From: Selenomonas sp. FOBRC6
GTDB lineage: Bacteria; Bacillota; Negativicutes; Selenomonadales; Selenomonadaceae
Assembly (NCBI RefSeq): GCF_000286455.1
Contig: NZ_ALKG01000119.1
Coordinates: forward strand, 1 to 64,000
DNA: 64,000 bases
Reading direction: 5' to 3'
Part shown: piece by piece, positions 1 to 7,131 of the stretch
How positions within the stretch are numbered: position 1 is the stretch's first letter
Layout: every line of letters begins with the position of its first letter
Notes under the pieces: model-generated
Told to the model about the DNA's origin: nothing
Seen by the model: only the letters and a program-made list of their open reading frames with translations
Database searches by the model: none
Translations under genes and position numbers: made by a program

Positions 1-1
1 G

Positions 2-1069
2 TACGCAAAGCTCGTCACGCAGCTTTTCGGCGACCGCATGATGATCGCCAATGCAACGGGCTGCTCCTCCATCTGGGGCGCGAGCGCACCTGCAATCCCG
101 TATACGAAGAACCCGAAGGGGTACGGCCCTGCATGGGCAAACTCGCTGTTCGAGGACAATGCGGAGTACGGCCTTGGAATGCTGCTCGGCACGAAGGCAG
201 TGCGTGAGTCCATCGCGGCGGCGGTGACACAGGCACTCGAGGAGAAGAAGGGCTCTGCCGAGCTTCAGGCAGCAATGCAGCTCTGGCTCGAAAAGCGCGA
301 CAGCGGTGAGGGCACGCGTGACCGCGCCGACCTCCTGCGCGAGCTGCTTGAGAAGGAGAAGGGGACGGACGAGCTTCTCTGCCGCATCTACAAGGACAAC
401 GACTACTTCGTTAAGCGTTCGCAGTGGGTCTTCGGCGGCGACGGCTGGGCATACGACATCGGCTTCGGCGGCGTGGATCACGTGCTTGCGTCGGGCGAGG
501 ATGTCAACGTCATGGTCTTTGATACCGAGGTCTACTCGAATACGGGCGGACAGGCATCGAAGTCGACCCCAGCGGCGGCGATTGCAGAGTTTGCGGCAAC
601 GGGCAAGAAGACGAAGAAGAAGGATCTCGGCATAATGGCGATGTCCTACGGCTACGTCTACGTTGCACAGGTGGATATGGGAGCCGACCAGAATCAGGTA
701 CTCAAGGCGATCAGCGAGGCGGAGGCGTATCCGGGGCCGTCCCTCATCATTGCGTATTCGCCGTGTATCAACCACGGAATCCGCAAGGGCATGGGCTGTG
801 CACAGCTTGAGGGCAAACTCGCCGTCGAGTGCGGCTATTGGACGAACTATCGCTACAACCCGCAGCTCATCGAGGCGGGCAAGAATCCGTTCACGCTCGA
901 CTCCAAGGAGCCGGACTTCTCGAAGTTCCAGGAATTCCTGCTCGGCGAGAACCGCTACATCAGCCTGAAGAGCAACTTCCCCGAGGCGGCGGAAGCACTC
1001 TTCGAGAAGACGCAGAAGGACGCAGAGACACGCTACAACAACTACAAGAAGCTCGCAGGCAAAGCGTAA
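2..1069 (+). CDS. nifJ: Pyruvate:ferredoxin (flavodoxin) oxidoreductase, C-terminal part
   Basis: Partial at the left edge; the reading frame is open from base 2 and ends at 1069 (about 355 residues visible of a family near 1,170). The enzyme decarboxylates pyruvate to acetyl-CoA and passes electrons to ferredoxin or flavodoxin in the cytoplasm. The visible part is the thiamine-diphosphate-binding domain: NATGCSSIWGASAPAIPY near its start, then GGDGWAYDIGFGG and DTEVYSNTGGQ, the usual TPP/Mg signature of single-chain PFOR, and SPCINHGI near the end. A strong terminator follows. It supports an anaerobic, fermentative lifestyle. The upstream ferredoxin domains lie outside the window. Confidence 0.96.
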   Translation, partial: YAKLVTQLFGDRMMIANATGCSSIWGASAPAIPYTKNPKGYGPAWANSLFEDNAEYGLGMLLGTKAVRESIAAAVTQALEEKKGSAELQAAMQLWLEKRDSGEGTRDRADLLRELLEKEKGTDELLCRIYKDNDYFVKRSQWVFGGDGWAYDIGFGGVDHVLASGEDVNVMVFDTEVYSNTGGQASKSTPAAAIAEFAATGKKTKKKDLGIMAMSYGYVYVAQVDMGADQNQVLKAISEAEAYPGPSLIIAYSPCINHGIRKGMGCAQLEGKLAVECGYWTNYRYNPQLIEAGKNPFTLDSKEPDFSKFQEFLLGENRYISLKSNFPEAAEALFEKTQKDAETRYNNYKKLAGKA

Positions 1070-1086
1070 GCTGCTGTGAGATGGGG

Positions 1087-1118
1087 ACTGCCGTGGAGAT
1101 TTTCACGGCAGTTTTTTC
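1087..1118 (+). terminator. Intrinsic terminator after nifJ
   Basis: A 9-bp perfect stem (ACTGCCGTG at 1087-1095 with CACGGCAGT at 1104-1112) is followed directly by a run of T. The T-run leads straight into the -35 box of the next promoter. Confidence 0.9.
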
Positions 1119-1147
1119 TTGACATCTTATTAACATAGTAATATAAT
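1119..1147 (+). promoter_or_regulatory. Consensus sigma-A-type promoter of the symporter gene
   Basis: TTGACA (1119-1124), a 17-base spacer and TATAAT (1142-1147): both hexamers match the vegetative consensus perfectly. It begins one base after the T-tract of the upstream terminator. A ribosome binding site (GGAAGGAG, about 1170-1177) precedes the ATG at 1185. Confidence 0.85.
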
Positions 1148-1184
1148 ATGCGAACAATGCTTTTGGGGTTGGAAGGAGTCATAT

Positions 1185-2507
1185 ATGGCAGATCAAAAGA
1201 ATGCTACGCCCGCACATGATGAGGTAGAGCAGAAAGCACAGGCGGCGCTCTCTGCCGCAAAGCTGAACGATCAGAAGCGGCAGGTTGTGCTCTGGATCGG
1301 TGCGCTCATCGTCGGCGGAATGCTTGGCTGGGCGAATGTGCCTGTACTGAATGAACTGTTTAACTTTATTGCGACGGTATTCACGCGGTTGTTCCAATTC
1401 GTTGCCGTGCCGACCATCGCACTCGCTGTGATCACGACACTCGCGGCGCTCGGGACGAAGCGCGATACGGGGCGGATCTTCGCCCATGCCGTCACCTATA
1501 CGCTGCTCACGACGATCTGTGCGGCGGCGGTGGGGCTCGCGCTCTTTATCTGGCTCGCACCCGCGAATCTGCCGGCAGAGGTCGTCGGGGCGGGCGCATC
1601 GGATGTTCCGGGTAAATTGGAGGGGCTGTCCTACTACGATCACTTCCTCTCTATTGTTCCGAATAATGTGCTGGCGCCGTTTGTTTCGGGCAATGTGCTC
1701 TCCGTCATGCTGGTCGCGGCGGCGGTCGGACTTGGACTTGCCTTTGCGCCGAAGACGGAGAATCGCGAGATACTGCTGAAGGGGATTCACGGCTTGCAGG
1801 AACTCCTCTTTACACTGATTCGAGGGCTGCTCACGGTGCTTCCCGTGGGGATTCTCGCCTTTGCCGCGCAGCTTGCAGCGCAGATCGAGGCGGGGGTCAT
1901 CATCGGCTCATTAGGCGTTTACACTGCCGTTGTCATCGGTGGAAACCTCATTCAGTTCTTTGTCGTCATTCCGTTCTTCCTCGCCGTGCGCGGACTGAAC
2001 CCCGTGCGTGTCTTTCGTCAGATGGCGCCTGCCGTTGCGGTTGCTCTCTTTACAAAGAGTTCGGCGGGGACGCTGCCCGTGACGCTCGCCTCGGCAGAGC
2101 AGCGGCTCGGCGCACATCCGTCCGTTGCGCGCTTCGTCCTGCCCATCTGCACGACGATCAATATGAACGGCTGCGCTGCATTCATCCTCGTGACATCGCT
2201 CTACGTCATGCAGAATGCGGGGATGGAGCTGACGCTAGGGACAATGGTAAGCTGGCTCTTCATCGCCGTACTCGCTGCCGTCGGCAATGCGGGCGTACCG
2301 ATGGGGTGCTACTTCCTGACGCTCTCGCTCATGGCATCGATTGGCGCGCCCGTCGGACTCATGGGCATCATCCTGCCGATCTACTCCGTCATCGACATGA
2401 TCGAGACGGCGGAGAATGTCTGGTCGGATTCGGCAGTGTGTGCGATTACAAATCACGAACTTGCGGGTACGCTTGCAGACGATGAGGAACTTGCTTCGAC
2501 TGCCTGA
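1185..2507 (+). CDS. DAACS-family dicarboxylate/amino acid:cation symporter
   Basis: A 440-residue, strongly hydrophobic inner-membrane protein of the sodium/proton-coupled DAACS family (GltP, DctA and SstT relatives). A hydrophilic N-terminal tail of about 35 residues, rich in A/E/K/Q, precedes the first membrane segment. The hallmark serine-rich re-entrant loop is seen as FTKSSAGTLPVTL, and the later NMNG motif of the substrate and cation site as TTINMNGCAAF. Substrate cannot be fixed from sequence; the SSAGTLP loop resembles glutamate/dicarboxylate carriers as much as serine/threonine carriers. It stands alone between its own consensus promoter and a perfect 16-bp terminator. Confidence 0.88.
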   Translation: MADQKNATPAHDEVEQKAQAALSAAKLNDQKRQVVLWIGALIVGGMLGWANVPVLNELFNFIATVFTRLFQFVAVPTIALAVITTLAALGTKRDTGRIFAHAVTYTLLTTICAAAVGLALFIWLAPANLPAEVVGAGASDVPGKLEGLSYYDHFLSIVPNNVLAPFVSGNVLSVMLVAAAVGLGLAFAPKTENREILLKGIHGLQELLFTLIRGLLTVLPVGILAFAAQLAAQIEAGVIIGSLGVYTAVVIGGNLIQFFVVIPFFLAVRGLNPVRVFRQMAPAVAVALFTKSSAGTLPVTLASAEQRLGAHPSVARFVLPICTTINMNGCAAFILVTSLYVMQNAGMELTLGTMVSWLFIAVLAAVGNAGVPMGCYFLTLSLMASIGAPVGLMGIILPIYSVIDMIETAENVWSDSAVCAITNHELAGTLADDEELASTA

Positions 2508-2526
2508 GCAGCATGGTATAGTATAG

Positions 2527-2570
2527 CTGAAAAGCCTCTGAATAATTTCGTTCAGAGGCTTTTCAGCGTT
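2527..2570 (+). terminator. Terminator, long perfect stem
   Basis: A 16-bp perfect inverted repeat (2527-2542 with 2551-2566; arms CTGAAAAGCCTCTGAA and its complement) around an 8-base loop. The stem itself carries A- and T-rich ends, so it could end transcription from either side. Confidence 0.85.
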
Positions 2571-2634
2571 TTCACCTATAATGCATCATAGAATCGAAAG
2601 TCATAAGGAATGTTTTTTGACAAAGGAGCTGTGG

Positions 2635-3114
2635 ATGATGTTCAGCTATGGAAAACAGATTGCAGGTATTGCGCTTGGTGTCAGCCTTCTCGGCTCTGCG
2701 GCGGCGGAGGCTGCTGTGCCGCAGGATGCGCTCGTTGTCGGCGGTATCGAATACGGAGCATCGGAGTCCTATGTCCGCAGCGTCTACGGTGCGCCGCGCG
2801 AGGTCGAGACGAAGTTTGACTCGATTTATGCAGGTGGTCAGGGCGTCGAGTGGGAATATGGCAGCGACTTCGATATCGTCTTTGTCAATGATATGGTGCG
2901 CCGCGTGGAGATCGGCGCACGCAACGGTATTCAGACGAAGGACGGCATCGCCGTTGGTTCCGATGTGAATGCGCTCGTTGCCGCATATGGTCAGCCGGAT
3001 GCCATCCGCGGAGACAAGTACATCTACTATGTGGATGGGGATGCGTCAATCGGATTTAACTTCGAAATTGAGAACGGCCGCGTTGATGAGATCAATATGG
3101 GGCTGATCCGTTAA
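2635..3114 (+). CDS. Secreted two-repeat protein, first of a tandem pair
   Basis: A 159-residue protein that I do not recognise as a named family. The start at 2635 is chosen because AAAGGAG lies at 2622-2628; an upstream in-frame ATG at 2581 has no such site. The N-terminus looks like a signal peptide, with a probable AxA-type cleavage near SAAAEAA. The mature part holds two similar units: YGASESYVRSVYGAP with a following beta-rich stretch, then VGSDVNALVAAYGQP and its own strand-rich tail (DKYIYYV, IGFNFEI, INMG). It shares this plan and many residues with the next gene. A periplasmic or envelope role is inferred from the signal only. Confidence 0.7.
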   Translation: MMFSYGKQIAGIALGVSLLGSAAAEAAVPQDALVVGGIEYGASESYVRSVYGAPREVETKFDSIYAGGQGVEWEYGSDFDIVFVNDMVRRVEIGARNGIQTKDGIAVGSDVNALVAAYGQPDAIRGDKYIYYVDGDASIGFNFEIENGRVDEINMGLIR

Positions 3115-3185
3115 TTTGGGCATCTGAGGCACAGGTTCACGATCTGCGCCGTCATCAGAGGGAATGATTTTGGGGGAGAGAATCA

Positions 3186-3827
3186 TTGAATATACGGATG
3201 TGTGCAGCCTTTGTTGGGATTGCAGTCCTTGCAGGAGTGGCGGCAAGCCTTGCGGTGGATGCGTACCGCTCTGCGGTGACAGTGCCGCCCGGCGTGGATG
3301 GGGGGAAGCGCGTTACGATTGCGCGGGACTCCGTTGAGCAGACGCTCTCGGCGGACGATGCGGCGAAGCGTGAGGCGGAGGCTCTGCGTCAGCACCGTGC
3401 GGAGGAGCAGAATTCGGCGGCACGTATTGTCCGCGAAGCACTCGTGCTCGGTGACATTTCCTACGGTGCGACGGAGGCAGATGTGCGTGCACGTTACGGC
3501 GCGCCCTATGAGACGGAGTCGGAGCGCTCCATGCGCTACGCCGGCAAACAGGTCGTCGAATACGAGTATGCGGATAGCCTGTCGCTCGATTTCGTGGACG
3601 GTCTCGTCCGCCTCGTCAAAATATCGGAGCGCAGTTCCCTCATATCAGGGAAGGGCGTCCGCATCGGGACGCCCGTGGAGGAACTGCGCCGCGTGTATGG
3701 CGAGCCGAGCATGATCTACGGAGAGGATTATATCTACTTCTCCGAGGAGGATCCGACCATCGGCTTTGCCTTTGAGATCGCACATGGTCGCGTCGAGGAG
3801 ATCAAGATGGGGGATCTTGGACTCTGA
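3186..3827 (+). CDS. Secreted or membrane-anchored two-repeat protein, second of the pair
   Basis: A 213-residue paralogue of the preceding gene. A TTG start at 3186 is preferred because GGGGGAG ends about 8 bases before it. The N-terminus has one hydrophobic segment (AAFVGIAVLAGVAASLAV), a signal peptide or anchor, followed by a charged linker of about 60 residues (DDAAKREAEALRQHRAEEQ, probably helical) that its partner lacks. The C-terminal 135 residues repeat the pattern: LVLGDISYGATEADVRARYG, then VRIGTPVEELRRVYGEP, then DYIYF, IGFAFEI and IKMG. No enzyme motif is visible. Local gene duplication is the likely origin. Confidence 0.7.
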   Translation: MNIRMCAAFVGIAVLAGVAASLAVDAYRSAVTVPPGVDGGKRVTIARDSVEQTLSADDAAKREAEALRQHRAEEQNSAARIVREALVLGDISYGATEADVRARYGAPYETESERSMRYAGKQVVEYEYADSLSLDFVDGLVRLVKISERSSLISGKGVRIGTPVEELRRVYGEPSMIYGEDYIYFSEEDPTIGFAFEIAHGRVEEIKMGDLGL

Positions 3828-3855
3828 TCAGCATGATAGATATGATAATATTTTT

Positions 3856-3885
3856 GAGGACGGAGGGAAATCGTCCTCTTTTTTA
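3856..3885 (+). terminator. Terminator after the tandem pair
   Basis: GAGGACG (3856-3862) pairs with CGTCCTC (3872-3878) and is followed by TTTTTTATT. The T-run merges with the -35 box of the next promoter. Confidence 0.8.
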
Positions 3886-3926
3886 TTGACAATATAATCG
3901 CTATATCGTAATATATGAATATATAG
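3886..3926 (+). promoter_or_regulatory. Promoter with overlapping palindromic operator
   Basis: TTGACA (3886-3891), 17-base spacer, TAATAT (3909-3914). An imperfect 26-bp palindrome covers 3901-3926, with outer arms CTATAT and ATATAG and 10 of 13 positions symmetric, so it sits across the -10 box. A repressor bound there would block RNA polymerase. The ArsR-type gene at 5610 is the natural candidate; that link is inferred. Confidence 0.65.
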
Positions 3927-3949
3927 ATTGTATTGAAGGAGATGGTGTT

Positions 3950-5608
3950 GTGAGCAAATATATCATTGTGGGCGGTGTTGCCGGCGGAGCAACGGCCGCC
4001 GCGCGTCTGCGGCGTCTGGATGAGACAGCGGAGATCATTCTGTTTGAGCGTGGGGAGGATATCTCCTTTGCAAACTGTGGGCTTCCGTACTATGTGGGCG
4101 ATGTCATCGCTGAGCGGGGGGACTTGCTCCTCCAAACTCCTGAGAAGTTCCGTGGGATGTATAACGTCGACGTGCGTGTGTGCAGTGAGGTCACACGTGT
4201 GGATACGGAAAATCGTACCGTAGAGGTGCGCTCTGCGGACGGCGTATACACGGAAAGTTATGATGCGCTGCTGCTCTCGCCGGGGGCAAAGCCGCTGCGT
4301 CCGCCGATCCCCGGCATCGATCATCCGCGTATTGCGACGCTGCGCAGTGTGCAGGATGCGGATCGCATTCGTTCCCTCGTCGGTACGGGCGGCAGCGTTG
4401 TTGTGGTCGGCGGCGGCTTCATCGGCGTGGAGCTTGCGGAAAATCTGCGTGAGCGAGGGCTGTTTGTTACTCTGGTCGAGGCGATGCCGCATATCCTTCC
4501 GATTTTTGACGCAGATATGATTTCTCTGCTTGAGGTTGAGCTGCGTAGGCACGGCGTTGAGCTTGCGCTTGGGGATGGCGTTGCCGGATTTGAGGAGCAG
4601 GAGGATGGTGGGATCTGCGTACGTCTTTCCAGTGGGCGTACGGTACATGGGGATTTCGTCGCGCTTGCGATCGGCGTGCGTCCCGATACCGCGTTCCTCG
4701 ACGGGAGCGGCATTGCGCTCGGGGAGCGCGGGCACATTCTTGTCAATGAATATATGCAGACCAATATCCCTCATGTCTATGCTGTTGGGGATGCGGTGCT
4801 GACCCGCTCCGCACAGACGGGAAAAGCGACGGCACTCCCGCTCGCGGGTCCTGCGAATCGGCAGGCACGTCTGGCTGCGGATCATATGGCAGGGGAGGCG
4901 CGTGCCTATCGCGGTGTAGTTGGAACTGCCGCGCTCAAGGTATTTGGTCTTACGGCAGCGGCAACGGGGCAGAACGAGCGAGCCCTCCAGTCGGCGGGCA
5001 TGGTGTACGGAAAGGATTATCGCTTTACGGTGATTTTCCCGCGCCATCATGTGACCTATTATCCGGGGGCAAAGGAGGTTGCACTCAAGCTGATTTTCCG
5101 TCTTTCGGACGGTGTTGTACTGGGGGCGCAGGCAATCGGTGCAGAGGGTGTGGACAAGCGCATCGATGTTCTTGCCTCTGCCATCGGGCGCTCGCTCACG
5201 GTTGCGGATTTGGAAGAGTTTGAGCTGTCCTATGCACCGCCGTATTCCGCAGCGAAAGATCCCGTGAATATGGCCGGCTATGCAGCAGAAAATATTCTGC
5301 TGGGCAGGAGTATTCCGCTTCTCCCGCACGAGCTTTCGGCGGAACTTGCGGCAGGGGCGAGGCTCATCGACGTTCGCCCGCCGGAGGAATATCATGCGGG
5401 CGAGATTGCAGGAGCGCAGCGCATTCCGTTGCCTCGGCTGCGCGAGCGTCTGCATGAATTCGATCCGCAGATACCGATCGTCGTCTGCTGCAAGATGGGG
5501 CTGCGCGGCTATCTTGCAGAGCAGATTCTGCGGGCACACGGGTTTTCCGTAAAAAATATGGTTGGCGGCTATACTTACATGAAGATGCAGCATGAGGAGA
5601 GAAATTAA
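3950..5608 (+). CDS. CoA-disulfide (persulfide) reductase with C-terminal rhodanese domain
   Basis: A 552-residue flavoprotein of the CoADR-RHD (NADH-dependent persulfide reductase) type. Residues 5-22 hold the FAD GxGxxG-like motif (VGGVAGGATAAARLRR). Cys43 in SFANCGLPYY is the position of the single active-site cysteine of CoA-disulfide reductase. A second nucleotide fold, VVVVGGGFIGVELAENL, is near 150-166, and the dimer-interface motif LSYAPPYSAAKDPVN is at 427-441. Residues about 465-548 are a rhodanese domain with loop CCKMGLRG (Cys513/514). Family members reduce CoA disulfide, CoA persulfide or polysulfide with NAD(P)H. GTG start with GAAGGAGATGG before it. First gene of an operon with an ArsR regulator and two Fe-S proteins. 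Confidence 0.9.
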   Translation: MSKYIIVGGVAGGATAAARLRRLDETAEIILFERGEDISFANCGLPYYVGDVIAERGDLLLQTPEKFRGMYNVDVRVCSEVTRVDTENRTVEVRSADGVYTESYDALLLSPGAKPLRPPIPGIDHPRIATLRSVQDADRIRSLVGTGGSVVVVGGGFIGVELAENLRERGLFVTLVEAMPHILPIFDADMISLLEVELRRHGVELALGDGVAGFEEQEDGGICVRLSSGRTVHGDFVALAIGVRPDTAFLDGSGIALGERGHILVNEYMQTNIPHVYAVGDAVLTRSAQTGKATALPLAGPANRQARLAADHMAGEARAYRGVVGTAALKVFGLTAAATGQNERALQSAGMVYGKDYRFTVIFPRHHVTYYPGAKEVALKLIFRLSDGVVLGAQAIGAEGVDKRIDVLASAIGRSLTVADLEEFELSYAPPYSAAKDPVNMAGYAAENILLGRSIPLLPHELSAELAAGARLIDVRPPEEYHAGEIAGAQRIPLPRLRERLHEFDPQIPIVVCCKMGLRGYLAEQILRAHGFSVKNMVGGYTYMKMQHEERN

Positions 5609-5609
5609 G

Positions 5610-5948
5610 ATGGTGATTGAGGATCAGGAACGTCTCGAGGAGGCCGCAGATTTTTTGCGGGCATTGGCACATCCCGTACGGCTCTGCATTGTACGCCGCC
5701 TTCTGCGCGAGGGGAGCTGTAATGTCTCCTATATGCAGGATTGTCTGGATGCACCGCAGTCCACGGTATCGCAGCATCTGAGCAAGCTGCGCCAGGCGGG
5801 GCTGATCCGTGGAGAACGCAGCGGGCTCGAGGTTGCTTATCAGTTGAAGGATGAACGTGTTGCAAAGATCTTGCGTGCCCTGCTCTGTGGGGCAGACGAG
5901 GAGGGGGCGTCTCATGGGGACGAGGAAGCGGCCACTTCCTGTTGTTGA
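5610..5948 (+). CDS. ArsR/SmtB-family transcriptional repressor
   Basis: A 112-residue winged-helix regulator. The start at 5610 is chosen because GAGGAGAG (5594-5601) is correctly spaced. The ATG at 5592 overlaps that site. Core: FLRALAHPVRLCIVRRLL, recognition helix PQSTVSQHLSKLRQAGLI and wing. Cysteines occur in the first helix region (VRLC), in REGSCNVSYMQDC and as the C-terminal pair SCC. The metal box ELCVCDL of ArsR/SmtB metal sensors is absent. Its place behind a persulfide reductase suggests a reactive-sulfur or redox sensor like BigR/SqrR, but that is inference. The palindrome over the operon promoter is its likely target. It follows the reductase by one base. Confidence 0.85.
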   Translation: MVIEDQERLEEAADFLRALAHPVRLCIVRRLLREGSCNVSYMQDCLDAPQSTVSQHLSKLRQAGLIRGERSGLEVAYQLKDERVAKILRALLCGADEEGASHGDEEAATSCC

Positions 5949-6117
5949 ACGCGGAAGCTGCGTTGCCTGTGGAACGTGTCAGAGTGTGTGCCCACGTGGA
6001 GCAATCTCCGTTAGGCGCGGGCTCTATGCGGTGGTCGATCCTGCACGCTGCGTCGGCTGCGGTATGTGCAGTCGTGAGTGTCCGGCGGAGATCATACGAA
6101 TGGAGGTGTGCACATGA
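5914..6117 (+). CDS. Small 2[4Fe-4S] ferredoxin
   Basis: A 67-residue protein with two classical cluster motifs: CVACGTCQSVCP (about residues 17-28) and CVGCGMCSRECP (about 47-58). The start at 5914 has GAGGAGGGGG six bases upstream; the reading frame is open further up, but those starts lack a site. It overlaps the end of the ArsR gene by 35 bases, and its own stop overlaps the next ATG, so the three are translated as one block. It probably carries electrons for the following membrane protein, which has no soluble ferredoxin domain of its own. Confidence 0.85.
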   Translation: MGTRKRPLPVVERGSCVACGTCQSVCPRGAISVRRGLYAVVDPARCVGCGMCSRECPAEIIRMEVCT

Positions 6118-6737
6118 GGACGAGGGGCAAGCGATGGTATCAATATTTTTGGATCTTCTCCATCGTGTATTTCTCACTGGGCTTTGTCAATATTCTGTTC
6201 GCATGGCTCGGTATGATCTGCTTTCTCACACCGCTCGCCTTTGCTTTGGTGGCGGGAAACAAGGATTACTGCAATCACTACTGTGATCGTGGACAGCTCT
6301 TTCAGCTGCTCGGCAGCCGTCTGCATCTTTCCGCACGAAATGAACTGCCAATGTGGCTGCGCAGTCGGCGCTTCCGTTATGGATTCCTGGCGTTCTTTCT
6401 GAGCATGTTTGCCAATGTGATGGTCGTAAGCTATCATGCGGCGGCAGGTGCTCCTCTGCGGGAGACGGTGACACTGTTCTGGCTGTTTGATGTGCCGTGG
6501 GGCTGGGCGTACAGCGGAGATAGTGCACCGTGGGCTGCACAGTTCGCCTTCGGCTTCTACAGCCTCATGCTGACCTCGGCAATCATCGGCATTTTGATGA
6601 TGCTGCGCTATCGTCCGCGTGCATGGTGTGTCATCTGTCCGATGGGAACGATGACACAGGCAATCTGCCGTGCAAAGGCATCGGGGACGGAAGAAGCTGC
6701 GGTTCTGGGCTCGCGATGTATTTGCTCGAATGACTGA
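6114..6737 (+). CDS. NapH/MauN-like membrane Fe-S protein, short form
   Basis: A 207-residue inner-membrane protein. Start at 6114 with GGAGGT upstream and a 4-base overlap with the ferredoxin gene. About four hydrophobic segments (IFSIVYFSLGFVNILFAWLGM, LAFFLSMFANVMVVSY, FAFGFYSLMLTSAIIGILMM) flank two cysteine motifs, CNHYCDRGQLF and CVICPMGTMTQ, the paired CxxxCP-type motifs of NapH-like proteins. NapH proteins end in a 2[4Fe-4S] ferredoxin domain; here the protein stops soon after the second motif and the ferredoxin is the separate upstream gene. A role in moving electrons between membrane and soluble carriers in sulfur metabolism is inferred. Confidence 0.75.
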   Translation: MRTRGKRWYQYFWIFSIVYFSLGFVNILFAWLGMICFLTPLAFALVAGNKDYCNHYCDRGQLFQLLGSRLHLSARNELPMWLRSRRFRYGFLAFFLSMFANVMVVSYHAAAGAPLRETVTLFWLFDVPWGWAYSGDSAPWAAQFAFGFYSLMLTSAIIGILMMLRYRPRAWCVICPMGTMTQAICRAKASGTEEAAVLGSRCICSND

Positions 6738-6749
6738 TTTGTGTAATGA

Positions 6750-6778
6750 TTGACGCTCTCTGCATTTTCTGATAAAAT
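6750..6778 (+). promoter_or_regulatory. Putative promoter upstream of the ACT-protein gene
   Basis: TTGACG (6750-6755), 17-base spacer, TAAAAT (6773-6778), each 5 of 6 to consensus. A terminator-like hairpin lies just downstream, before the gene, so transcription from here would meet it. Confidence 0.55.
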
Positions 6779-6790
6779 TTACGCTATGCC

Positions 6791-6826
6791 GCATTCGCTC
6801 CGAATGGTGCGAATGCTTATTTTTTC
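6791..6826 (+). terminator. Terminator or attenuator before the ACT-protein gene
   Basis: GCATTCGC (6791-6798) pairs perfectly with GCGAATGC (6809-6816), the stem extends inward by CC/GG, and TTATTTTTTC follows. It may end the sulfur/Fe-S operon. If the promoter at 6750 is used, it would instead act as an attenuator. Confidence 0.75.
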
Positions 6827-6843
6827 GATGAGGAGTGACGACG

Positions 6844-7116
6844 ATGAAGCTGGTTGTGACGATTGTCGGACGAGATCAGGTTGGTATTGTGGCGATGGTG
6901 AGCGGGATTCTCGCGGAGCAGCGCGTGAATATCATGAATGTGAATCAGAATATCATGGACGGTTTCTTCAACATGGTCATGATTGCCGAGATGCCGGATG
7001 ATGCGGAGATCCGCCTGAAGGATTTGCAGGAACTCCTGCGGAAGAAGGGCGAGGAGCGCGGTCTGGAGATCAAGCTCCAACATCAGGAGATCTTTCAGGT
7101 CATGCACAGCATTTGA
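6844..7116 (+). CDS. ACT domain protein, UPF0237 type
   Basis: A 90-residue, single-ACT-domain protein. The start at 6844 is set by AGGAG eight bases upstream (an in-frame GTG at 6835 overlaps that site). The motif VVTIVGRDQVGIVAMVSGILAEQRVNIMNVNQNIMDGFF is the ACT fold's first strand, helix and second strand, much like the glycine-cleavage repressor-like ACT proteins. Ligand unknown. It is followed 15 bases later by the UPF0210 gene, an adjacency that I recall as common in Firmicutes. A shared role in amino acid sensing is possible but not shown. Confidence 0.88.
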   Translation: MKLVVTIVGRDQVGIVAMVSGILAEQRVNIMNVNQNIMDGFFNMVMIAEMPDDAEIRLKDLQELLRKKGEERGLEIKLQHQEIFQVMHSI

Positions 7117-7131
7117 GCGAGGAGCGGCAGA

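Noticed and set aside
3734-5593. 619-codon open frame on the minus strand opposite the CoADR-rhodanese gene
   Set aside because: It lies wholly antisense to a well-supported gene and is rich in Arg, His and Cys with no domain; such shadows arise from codon bias in GC-rich genes.
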